Both the position numbers and the translations under genes were made by a program. From contig JBCDAU010000005.1 of NCBI GenBank assembly GCA_039185015.1, forward strand, positions 62,001-126,000: DNA of 64,000 bases, given 5' to 3'. This document shows positions 16,686 through 24,168 of the stretch, in pieces. Each line of letters opens with the position of its first letter. Position 1 is the first letter of the stretch. Under the pieces are notes generated by a model. The model did no database searches, had not been told where the DNA came from, and saw only the letters and a program-made list of their open reading frames with translations. Source of the DNA: JBCBSZ01 sp039185015. GTDB taxonomy: Bacteria; Actinomycetota; Acidimicrobiia; Acidimicrobiales; Poriferisodalaceae.

Positions 16686-18574
16686 CGACACGATCCGGCT
16701 GGATGCGGCTGCTCGCCGTCCTGTTGGCGATGGGGCTCATCGCCGCAGCATGCGGCGACTCCGACGACGACGGTGGCGGCGACGACACCACGACCGACGA
16801 GACGGAGGCCCCCGAGGAGGGCGGCGGTGAGGAAGCGGCGCCACCCACGACCGCCGGTGCCGGGGCCGACGACCGCGAGACCGAGACCGGGCCCGTGCGG
16901 GGCGGCACGCTCGTGTACGGCATCGAGGCCGACTCGGCGAACCCCTGGGTGCACTACGTGACGTCGTGCGCCATCTCCTGCCGGATGATCTTCAAGGCGA
17001 TCTCCGACCCGCTGTTCATCGCGACCGAGGACGGTGGCATCGAGCCGTACCTGCTCGAGTCGGCCGAGCCGAACGAGGACTTCACCAGCTGGACCCTGAC
17101 CGTCCGCGACGGGATCTCGTTCCACGACGGCACGCCGCTCGACGGCGCTGCGGTGAAGGCCAACATCGACATCTGCAAGGCATCGCCGCTCACCGGCCCG
17201 TCCTTCACCTTCCTCGGCGACACCACCGCCGACGGCCAGACGGTCACCTTGAATTTCATCCAGCCCTACGTTCCGGTCCCGGCGCTGCTCCGCGACGAGG
17301 TCTGCGGTTACATGTTCAGCCCGACGTGGATGGAGACGCTGGCCAGCAACCCGTTGCTCAGCGAGGAGGACGCGGCGGCGGCGACCGGCGACCAGGCCGC
17401 TCCCGTCGGCGTCGGGCCGTTCCGGTTCGTCAGCTACACGCCCGGCAACGGCAACAGCATGGTCGTCGAGCGCAACGACGACTACTGGCGTGGCGATGGT
17501 CCGAACTCGGTGACGGGTGAGGGCCTGCCCTACCTCGACGGCATCGAGTTCGTCGTGGCCGTCGACATCCAGGGCCGCTCGAGCGGTCTCCGCGCCGGCC
17601 AGTTCGACATCATCCACACGGCCAACTCCGACGAGACCAGCCGATTCCTCGACGACGACGACTTCGTGACGTTCGCCGCCGACGACTTCGGTGAGACGAG
17701 CTACACGCTCCTCAACGTCGGCGCCGGCGAGAACCCGACGCTCGCCGCGGTCCGAGGGGTCGACTCGCTGGACATGGACCCGGGCGGGCTCAACGCCGCC
17801 TCACCGCTGCTCAACGTCAACTGCCGTCGCGCGCTGGCGCACGCGGTCGACCGTGAGCGGCTGGCTGAGGAGCGCAACGCCGGCCTCGCGCAGGCCGCCA
17901 ACGGTCCGTTCTCGCCCGGGTCGGTCGGCTATCTCGAGGACACTGGCTATCCGGTGTTCGACATCGACCTCGCCAACGCCGAGATGGACATCTGCCTCGA
18001 GGCGCTGGGCACGGACTCGATCGAGTTCACGTTCAACACGACGAACGATCCGTTCAACGTCGAGTCGAACACGCTGACGGCGTCGATGTGGGCCGAAGCG
18101 TTCGGTGACCGGGTCAACGCGACCATCGCGCCGATCGAGCAGGGCCAGTACATCGGCCTCGCCCTCGCCGGCGTCTTCCAGGCACAGGGCTGGCGCAACC
18201 ACGGTGGCGTCGACCCGGCTGAGAACTGGTTCTGGTGGTCGGCGCTCACCGCGTCGCCCATCAACCCGGAGGCCGGCGAGCTCGCGCTCAACTTCGGTCG
18301 GTTCCAGGACCCGGCGATCGACGCAGCGATCCAGACGATCCTGTCCAACCCGGACGAGGCCGCCCGGACCGCGGCTGCCGAGGACATCAACCGGGCGATG
18401 GCCGACAACGTCTGGAACTGGTGGTCGTGGTGGACCATCTGGGGCGTCATCGCCAGCCCCAGCGTCAACGACATCACGAACCTGGAGCTGCCCTCGGGGA
18501 ACCTCTCCATCCCGGTCCTCGCCGGCAAGCATCAGGTCGCGCAGGTCTGGTGCACCGACGGGGAGTGCGGCTGA
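16682..18574 (+). CDS. Family 5 substrate-binding lipoprotein, paralogue 1 (oligopeptide/solute)
   Basis: A 630-aa extracytoplasmic solute receptor (SBP_bac_5). Lipobox LIAAAC with C24, then an acidic Asp/Glu/Gly linker to about residue 75. The mature protein has the family segments RGGTLVYG, WTLTVRDGISFHDGTPLDGA (about 138-157), VGPFRFVSY and the C-terminal lobe. It delivers peptides or other solutes to the permease pair encoded at 20683-22773. GAGAGGGG precedes the ATG. It is followed by a 16-bp GC hairpin and then by a paralogue with high local identity. The ligand is unknown. Confidence 0.9.
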   Translation: MTTRSGWMRLLAVLLAMGLIAAACGDSDDDGGGDDTTTDETEAPEEGGGEEAAPPTTAGAGADDRETETGPVRGGTLVYGIEADSANPWVHYVTSCAISCRMIFKAISDPLFIATEDGGIEPYLLESAEPNEDFTSWTLTVRDGISFHDGTPLDGAAVKANIDICKASPLTGPSFTFLGDTTADGQTVTLNFIQPYVPVPALLRDEVCGYMFSPTWMETLASNPLLSEEDAAAATGDQAAPVGVGPFRFVSYTPGNGNSMVVERNDDYWRGDGPNSVTGEGLPYLDGIEFVVAVDIQGRSSGLRAGQFDIIHTANSDETSRFLDDDDFVTFAADDFGETSYTLLNVGAGENPTLAAVRGVDSLDMDPGGLNAASPLLNVNCRRALAHAVDRERLAEERNAGLAQAANGPFSPGSVGYLEDTGYPVFDIDLANAEMDICLEALGTDSIEFTFNTTNDPFNVESNTLTASMWAEAFGDRVNATIAPIEQGQYIGLALAGVFQAQGWRNHGGVDPAENWFWWSALTASPINPEAGELALNFGRFQDPAIDAAIQTILSNPDEAARTAAAEDINRAMADNVWNWWSWWTIWGVIASPSVNDITNLELPSGNLSIPVLAGKHQVAQVWCTDGECG

Positions 18575-18588
18575 CCTGAGGCTGTCTT

Positions 18589-18624
18589 CGGGCGGGTGGG
18601 TGCCGTCGGGCGCCCGCCCGCCCG
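18589..18624 (+). terminator. 16-bp GC hairpin after binding protein 1
   Basis: 18589-18604 pairs with 18609-18624 over 16 bp (two G-U pairs) around a GTCG loop. No U-run follows. It lies directly before the TAGGTT promoter of the second binding protein, so it probably separates the two transcripts. Confidence 0.7.
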
Positions 18625-18627
18625 GGC

Positions 18628-18633
18628 TAGGTT
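18628..18633 (+). promoter_or_regulatory. -10 box TAGGTT of the second binding-protein gene
   Basis: CTAGGTT, as upstream of 16682, placed 4 nt after the terminator hairpin. Confidence 0.55.
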
Positions 18634-18638
18634 GCGTT

Positions 18639-18652
18639 GTGACGGACGACAC
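18639..18652. promoter_or_regulatory. Dyad GTGnCGnnCGnCAC, candidate operator (second copy)
   Basis: GTGACGGACGACAC; differs by one base from 16599-16612, keeps the symmetry, and has nearly the same distance from the -10 box. Confidence 0.4.
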
Positions 18653-18692
18653 ACCTACGGTCGCCCGATCGACGCCCGCCGGGTGTCGGTGA
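18639..18692 (+). CDS. Putative leaderless 17-residue upstream peptide
   Basis: GTG lies 5 nt after TAGGTT. The frame reads VTDDTPTVARSTPAGCR and stops at 18690-18692, 22 nt before the GTG of the binding protein at 18715. The start VTD(G/D)T is shared with the upstream frame at 16599. It could be a leader peptide or only reflect a duplicated operator sequence. Confidence 0.33.
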   Translation: MTDDTPTVARSTPAGCR

Positions 18693-18714
18693 CACACCAT
18701 GAGGGGGAAACCAC

Positions 18715-20616
18715 GTGACTCGACGATCCGCCTGGTTGCGGGTGCTCGCCGTGCTGCTGGCCATGGGACTCATCGCTGCCGCGTGCGGCGGCGACTCCGA
18801 TGACGACGGCGGGGGCGACGACACCAGCACCGAGGAGACCGCCGCACCCGACGAGGCGGGAGGCGACGACGAGGCCGCCCCGGCCACGACGATCTCCAGC
18901 GGAGCCGACGAGCGCGAGGCCGAGAGCGGTCCGGTGCGGGGCGGGACGCTCGTGTACGGGATGGAGGCCGACTCGGCCAACCCCTGGGTCCACTACGCGA
19001 CGTCCTGTGCGATCTCGTGCTTCATGGTGTTCAACGCGATCACCGACCCGCTCTTCATGAACGACGAGAACGGTGTCGCTCAGCCCTACCTCGCCGAGTC
19101 CGCCGAGCCCAACGAGGACTTCACCCAGTGGACGATCACGGTCCGCGAGGGCATCACGTTCCATGACGGCACCCCGCTGGACGGCGCGGCCGTCAAGGAC
19201 AACATCGACGCCTGCCGACTGTCGTCCCTGACCGGTCCCGGGTACTTCTTCATCGCCGACACGGTCGCCGACGGCCAGACGGTGACCCTCACCACGACCC
19301 TGCCGTACGTGGCCGTCAAGGAAGCGTTCGCGGACATGGTCTGCTCGCGGATGTTCAGCCCGACCTGGATGCGCACGCTCGCGACGTTCCCGCTCCTCAG
19401 CGAGGACGAGGCGGCTGCGGCGACCGGCGATCAGGCAGCCCCGGTCGGTACCGGTCCGTTCGTGTTCGAGTCCTTCACCCCCGGGAACGGCAACAGCTTC
19501 CGGGCCGTGCGCAACGAGGACTACTGGCGCGGTGACGGCCCCAGCTCCTTGACCAACGAGGGGCTGCCCTACCTCGACGCTGTCGAGCTGGTCGTGGCCG
19601 TCGACATCCAGGGCCGCTCGAGCGGAGTCCGCTCCGGCCAGTTCGACATCATGCACACCGCGAACAGCGACGAGACCAGCCGCTTCCTCGAGGACGGCGA
19701 CTTCGTCACGCTCACGGCGAACGACTTCGGCGAGACGAGCCACATCCTCCTCAACGTGGCGCAGGGCGACAACCCGACCCTCGCCGCGCAGCGCGGGGTG
19801 GAGTCACTCGACATGGATCCGGGCGGCCTCAACGCCACCAACCCGCTGATCCACGAGACCTGCCGACGGGCGCTCGCCTACGCCATCGACAACCAGCGGC
19901 TGAGCGAGGAGCGGAACGCTGGTCTGGCTCCGGCCGCCAACGGGCCGTTCAACCCGTCCCAGATCGGCTACCTGGAGGACTCGGGGTACCCGCAGTACGA
20001 CCCCGATGCCGCGCTGGCCGAGATGGACCTGTGCCTGGCCGACAACGGCACCGACACGATCGAGTTCACCTTCAACACGACGAACGATCCGTTCAACGTC
20101 GAGACCAACACCCTGATCGTGTCCATGTGGACCGAGGTCTTCGGCGGCGTGGTGAACGCGACGATCGCGCCGATCGAGCAGGGCCAGTACATCGGCCTCG
20201 CCCTCGCCGGCGTCTTCCAGGCGCAGGGCTGGCGCAACCACGGCGGCGTCGCACCGGTGGCGCAGTGGTTCTGGTGGTCCTCGAGCACGGCATCGCCGAT
20301 TAACCCGGAGGCCGGTGAGCTGGCGCTCAACTTCGGTCGGTTCCAGGACCCGGAGATCGACGCAGCCATCCTGACGCTCTGGACGAACCCGGACCCGGCG
20401 GCCCAGCAGGAGGCGGCCGAGCAGATCAACCGCGAGTTCGGCCAGCACGTCTACAACTGGTGGAACACCTGGACCGTGTGGGGCATCGTGGCCAACCCGA
20501 ACGTCCAGAACATCACCGAACTGGACCTTCCCGAGGGCGGCTCGGCGCTCCCGATCCTGTCCGGGCGCCACAAGCTCGCGCAGGTGTGGTGCACCGACGG
20601 GAACTGCCAGGGCTGA
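18715..20616 (+). CDS. Family 5 substrate-binding lipoprotein, paralogue 2
   Basis: A 633-aa paralogue of the preceding protein with the same architecture: lipobox LIAAAC (C24), acidic linker, SBP_bac_5 domain. Many blocks are identical, for example VAVDIQGRSSG, HTANSDETSRFL, EFTFNTTNDPFNVE and the IAPIEQGQYIGLALAGVFQA segment. At the DNA level the last block (about 20165-20245) differs from 18130-18210 at only a few third positions. Ligand-contact regions differ more, so the two receptors may feed different solutes to one permease. It starts at GTG with GAGGGGGAAA upstream, and a perfect 15-bp hairpin follows. Confidence 0.9.
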   Translation: MTRRSAWLRVLAVLLAMGLIAAACGGDSDDDGGGDDTSTEETAAPDEAGGDDEAAPATTISSGADEREAESGPVRGGTLVYGMEADSANPWVHYATSCAISCFMVFNAITDPLFMNDENGVAQPYLAESAEPNEDFTQWTITVREGITFHDGTPLDGAAVKDNIDACRLSSLTGPGYFFIADTVADGQTVTLTTTLPYVAVKEAFADMVCSRMFSPTWMRTLATFPLLSEDEAAAATGDQAAPVGTGPFVFESFTPGNGNSFRAVRNEDYWRGDGPSSLTNEGLPYLDAVELVVAVDIQGRSSGVRSGQFDIMHTANSDETSRFLEDGDFVTLTANDFGETSHILLNVAQGDNPTLAAQRGVESLDMDPGGLNATNPLIHETCRRALAYAIDNQRLSEERNAGLAPAANGPFNPSQIGYLEDSGYPQYDPDAALAEMDLCLADNGTDTIEFTFNTTNDPFNVETNTLIVSMWTEVFGGVVNATIAPIEQGQYIGLALAGVFQAQGWRNHGGVAPVAQWFWWSSSTASPINPEAGELALNFGRFQDPEIDAAILTLWTNPDPAAQQEAAEQINREFGQHVYNWWNTWTVWGIVANPNVQNITELDLPEGGSALPILSGRHKLAQVWCTDGNCQG

Positions 20617-20623
20617 TCTCCAC

Positions 20624-20659
20624 CGGGTGGGTGGGGCGTCCCGGCGCCCCACCCACCCG
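20624..20659 (+). terminator. Perfect 15-bp GC hairpin after binding protein 2
   Basis: 20624-20638 pairs exactly with 20645-20659 around a TCCCGG loop. No U-run. Between the binding protein and permease genes, such a stem usually protects the upstream mRNA and lowers permease expression (inference). Confidence 0.7.
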
Positions 20660-20682
20660 TCGACCGACCGGGGGGTGAGGTT

Positions 20683-21801
20683 GTGAACGCAGTACGGGAA
20701 CGGATCGGAGCGGTCACGATGGCGGCGATCGCCGTGATCGTCATCGGCGCGTGGTTCCTCCGACCACCGATGAGTTGGACGTTCGCGATCCTGCTCGTCA
20801 CCGGCGTCGTCGCCTCGACGATCGCCAACGGCAGCTACGTGCTGCGGCGGCTCGCCGGGCTCGTCCCGGTGCTGATGATCATCGCCTTCTTCACCTTCAT
20901 CATCATCAACGCGCTCCCCGGCGACCTCGCCGTGAACATCCTCGGCCCGGGTGCGACACCACAGGCCGTGGAGGAGATCAACGAGGAGCTCAACCTCAAC
21001 GACCCCGTCATGTCCCGCTTCGGCGACTGGTTGGGCGACGCGGTCACGGGTGACCTCGGCCGCTCCCGGATCCTCCAGGAGGACGTCGCCGACGGCATCT
21101 CCCGGACCTTCCCGGTGTCGCTGCAGCTGATGCTCTACGCCCAGATCATCTCCATCGGGTTGGCCATCCCGCTCGGTGTCTGGGCGGCCTACCGAGCCGG
21201 CACCCGGGTGGACCGGGCCATCAACACCGCGGCGTTCGGCTTCCTCGCCCTGCCGAACTTCATCCTGGCGGTGCTGCTCGTCCTCTTCTTCGCCCTCGGC
21301 GGCATCTCGGTGTTCGGCACCCAGGTCGGCGTCGAGTGGCTACCAGCGGCGAGGTACGTCGCGTTCGGCGACGACCTCGTCCTGCACTTCAAACACATGC
21401 TGCTGCCGGCGTTGTCGCTCGCCCTGGGCCAAGTGGCGGTCTACATGCGACTGCTGCGCACCGACATGATCTCCACGCTCCAGCAGAACTTCATCGATCT
21501 CGCCCGGGCCAAGGGCATGAGCGACTCCCGCATCCTCTGGCGCCACGCACTTCGGCCCTCGAGCTTCACGCTCCTCACCGTGATCGGCCTCAACATCGGC
21601 ACGCTCATCGGTGGTGCGCTGATCATCGAGTTCATCTTCACGCTGCCGGGCATCGGCACCTACGTGTTCGGGGCGATCATCGCCCGCGACTTCATCGCCA
21701 TCCAGGGCGCCGTCCTGGTCATCTCCGCCGGCTACGTGCTCACGCTGCTGGCGGTCGACCTGCTCTACACGGCGCTCGACCCGAGGCTCCGCCATGCGTA
21801 G
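20683..21801 (+). CDS. Oligopeptide/dipeptide ABC permease (DppB/OppB type)
   Basis: A 372-aa membrane protein, longer than the usual ~310-335 aa because of two additional hydrophobic segments (about residues 10-24 and 31-46) before the canonical first helix. It then has the DppB order: large extracytoplasmic domain with PGDLAVNILGPGAT, helices, and the coupling loop around 260-285 (NFIDLARAKGMSDSRILWRHALRP), which carries the Ala-x-Gly signature. Starts GTG with GGGGGGTGAGG just upstream. The partner permease is the next gene, 33 nt downstream. Confidence 0.92.
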   Translation: MNAVRERIGAVTMAAIAVIVIGAWFLRPPMSWTFAILLVTGVVASTIANGSYVLRRLAGLVPVLMIIAFFTFIIINALPGDLAVNILGPGATPQAVEEINEELNLNDPVMSRFGDWLGDAVTGDLGRSRILQEDVADGISRTFPVSLQLMLYAQIISIGLAIPLGVWAAYRAGTRVDRAINTAAFGFLALPNFILAVLLVLFFALGGISVFGTQVGVEWLPAARYVAFGDDLVLHFKHMLLPALSLALGQVAVYMRLLRTDMISTLQQNFIDLARAKGMSDSRILWRHALRPSSFTLLTVIGLNIGTLIGGALIIEFIFTLPGIGTYVFGAIIARDFIAIQGAVLVISAGYVLTLLAVDLLYTALDPRLRHA

Positions 21802-21834
21802 CCGGACGACGCCGCACCGCGGAGGTGTCCGCTC

Positions 21835-22773
21835 ATGACCGACCAGGCCGAACGCCACGCCCCCTCGACGACCTACTCCGGGACGATGGGCGAGCCCGCC
21901 ATCGTCGAGGTCGAGGAGGAGGCCGCCGACGAGGGCCGCAAGGCCAAGCGGAAGCTCGGCACCTTCTTCTGGGTCGCCGTCGGCTTCCTCGCCTTCATCG
22001 TCCTGGCGGCGCTGTTCGCCGACTTCCTTCCGCTCAAGGACCCCGGCGAGACCTTCCGAGGTCGCTCCCGTGAGGGGCCGACCGGTGAGTTCTGGTTCGG
22101 CAACGACAACATCGGCCAGGACATCTTCAGCCGGACCATCTACGGGGCTCGCGTGTCGGTCTTCGTGGCCGGCATCGCCACGATCATCGGCATCTTCTTC
22201 GGGAGCCTGATCGGGCTGGTCGCCGGGTACTTCCGTGGGCGCATCGACGCGATCCTGACGTCCTCGGTCGACCTGCTCCTCGCCTTCCCGGCGCTCGTGC
22301 TCGCCCTGGCGTTGATCATCTTCTTCGACAACGAGGGCGACAATCGGCGCTTCTGGCTGACCGTCACGCTCGGCCTGCTGTCGATCGCTCCGATCGCCCG
22401 CATCGTGCGATCGAGCGTGATCGCCTACTCGGACCGCGAGTTCGTGCAAGCGGCCCGCGTGCTCGGAGCACGGGACGGACGGATCATGTTCAAGGAGGTC
22501 CTCCCGAACGTCATCCCGGTGATCCTCAGCTACAGCCTCGTGTTCATGGCCGTGCTGGTGGTCGTCGAGTCGGCGATCGGCTTCCTCGGGTTGTCGGTTC
22601 CACCGCCGACGCCGACGTGGGGCGACATGATCTCCAAGGGACGCAACGAGCTCGAGGGCGCCGCCCACATCTCGCTGTTCCCTGCCGGCGTGCTCTTCCT
22701 GACGGTCCTCGCGCTCAACTACGTGGGCGACAAGCTCCGGGAGTTCTTCGACGTGCGCGAGTCGGTGATCTGA
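21835..22773 (+). CDS. Oligopeptide/dipeptide ABC permease (DppC/OppC type)
   Basis: A 312-aa membrane protein with a charged cytoplasmic N-terminus (about 40 residues), one helix, the family segment FWFGNDNIGQDIFSRTIYGA (about 82-101), and the coupling loop REFVQAARVLGARD near 201-214. It pairs with the product of 20683. The stop overlaps the next ATPase start (TGATG), so permease and ATPase are translationally coupled. Confidence 0.93.
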   Translation: MTDQAERHAPSTTYSGTMGEPAIVEVEEEAADEGRKAKRKLGTFFWVAVGFLAFIVLAALFADFLPLKDPGETFRGRSREGPTGEFWFGNDNIGQDIFSRTIYGARVSVFVAGIATIIGIFFGSLIGLVAGYFRGRIDAILTSSVDLLLAFPALVLALALIIFFDNEGDNRRFWLTVTLGLLSIAPIARIVRSSVIAYSDREFVQAARVLGARDGRIMFKEVLPNVIPVILSYSLVFMAVLVVVESAIGFLGLSVPPPTPTWGDMISKGRNELEGAAHISLFPAGVLFLTVLALNYVGDKLREFFDVRESVI

Positions 22774-24161
22774 TGGCCGGCTCCGGTACCGCGCACCTCC
22801 GCGCCGACGAGGACGTCATCCTGAAGGCCGAGGACGTCGTCGTCGAGTTCCCCGTCGGCAACACCGGCAACGTCGTGCACGCCGTCTCCGGCATCAGCGT
22901 CGATCTCCGCAAGGGTGAGACGCTCGGGCTCGTCGGCGAGTCCGGCTGTGGCAAGTCGACGACCGGTCGGGCGATCCTGCAGATGCCGCGACCCAAATCC
23001 GGCTCCGTGGTCTTCGAGGACACCGACCTCACCACCATCGAGCGGGAGCAGCTCCGGCGCACCCGGCGCACGCTCCAGATGATCTTCCAGGACCCCATCT
23101 CGGCGCTGAACCCTCGCCGCAAGGTCCGCGAGATCGTGGCCGAGCCGATCGACATCTGGTGGCAGGAGGAGTTCCCGCGCTCGCCCGTCAGCCAGGCGTT
23201 CGAGCGGTACTCCCCCTGGATGACCGGCCTCATGGGCCGACTCTGGGACATCGCCAAGCGGGCGATGCCCCTGGTGGCCGGCGCGCTCGTCTTCTGGGTC
23301 GTGAGCCAGGCGGTCGAGGAGACCGGTGCCGAGGACGCCCTCGGCTGGACCGGTGTGGCCGCCGGCATCGTCGCGGCGGTCGCCGCCGTCGTCGTCGTGC
23401 CGTTCGTGGTGGTGTGCGTCGTCCTGCTCGCCGGGTGGGCTCTCCTCGGGATCCTCGGGCCGATCACCAACATCCCGCGGTGGTTCAAGATGCGCTCCCA
23501 GCGGAGCGCGTTCAACGAGATGGCCGACGCCAAGGTCCGAGAGGTGCTCAACGCCGTCGGCATCGACGTCGACAACGCCCTCGAACGCCGGCCGCATGAG
23601 TTCTCGGGTGGTCAGGCGCAGCGCATCTCGATCGCCCGAGCGCTGGTGCTCGAGCCCGAGGTGATCATCTGCGACGAGCCGGTCTCCGCGCTCGACGTGT
23701 CGGTCCAGGCCCAGGTGCTCAACCTGCTCGAGGACCTCAAGACCCGCTACGGCCTGACGCTCATCTTCATCGCCCACGACCTCGCGGTCGTCAAGAACGT
23801 CTCCGACCGTGTGGCCGTGATGTACCTCGGCAAGATGTGCGAGGTCGCCCCACCCGACACGCTCTACGCCGCGCCGGCGCACCCGTACACCTCGGCGCTG
23901 CTGTCGACCGTGCCGGTTCCGGATCCCACGGTCGTACCCAGCACCCCCGAGGGCATCTCGGGCGAGCTGCCCTCGCCCATCGCTCCCCCGTCCGGCTGCC
24001 GCTTCCGGACCCGCTGTCCTCGTGCCGAGGACCGGTGCGCCGAGGAGGAGCCGGCCATGCGCGAGATCGGTGACAGTCACTACGTGGCCTGTCACTTCCC
24101 ACTGGCCCCCGGTGAACGACCCGTGAGCGACGAGGACCTCGTCGCGACGGGCGGAGCGTGA
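22773..24161 (+). CDS. Oligopeptide ABC ATPase (DppF/OppF type) with membrane-hairpin-like insertion
   Basis: A 462-aa ATPase, about 120 residues longer than normal. Canonical parts: Walker A GESGCGKST (55-63), Q-loop IFQDP (104-108), signature FSGGQ (277-281), Walker B IICDEP (298-303), H-loop IAHD, and a C-terminal oligopeptide-transporter tail with four Cys. Between Q-loop and signature, roughly residues 130-245 form an insertion. It has a basic flank, a hydrophobic segment 164-181, an acidic loop EETGAED (182-188), a long hydrophobic stretch 191-228, and a basic flank (PRWFKMRSQR, 235-244). By the positive-inside rule this is a membrane hairpin with both ends cytoplasmic. The reading frame is intact and all ATPase motifs are preserved, so it is not a frameshift artefact. 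I know of no function for such an insert; direct anchoring to the membrane or permease is plausible. Confidence 0.9.
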   Translation: MAGSGTAHLRADEDVILKAEDVVVEFPVGNTGNVVHAVSGISVDLRKGETLGLVGESGCGKSTTGRAILQMPRPKSGSVVFEDTDLTTIEREQLRRTRRTLQMIFQDPISALNPRRKVREIVAEPIDIWWQEEFPRSPVSQAFERYSPWMTGLMGRLWDIAKRAMPLVAGALVFWVVSQAVEETGAEDALGWTGVAAGIVAAVAAVVVVPFVVVCVVLLAGWALLGILGPITNIPRWFKMRSQRSAFNEMADAKVREVLNAVGIDVDNALERRPHEFSGGQAQRISIARALVLEPEVIICDEPVSALDVSVQAQVLNLLEDLKTRYGLTLIFIAHDLAVVKNVSDRVAVMYLGKMCEVAPPDTLYAAPAHPYTSALLSTVPVPDPTVVPSTPEGISGELPSPIAPPSGCRFRTRCPRAEDRCAEEEPAMREIGDSHYVACHFPLAPGERPVSDEDLVATGGA

Positions 24162-24168
24162 GGACGAG

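Noticed and set aside
23160..23510. Possible frameshift or assembly artefact explaining the extra part of the ATPase
   Set aside because: The frame is continuous, codon use is normal, and the insert has coherent membrane-hairpin features with basic flanks; a frameshift would not restore the downstream signature motif in frame.
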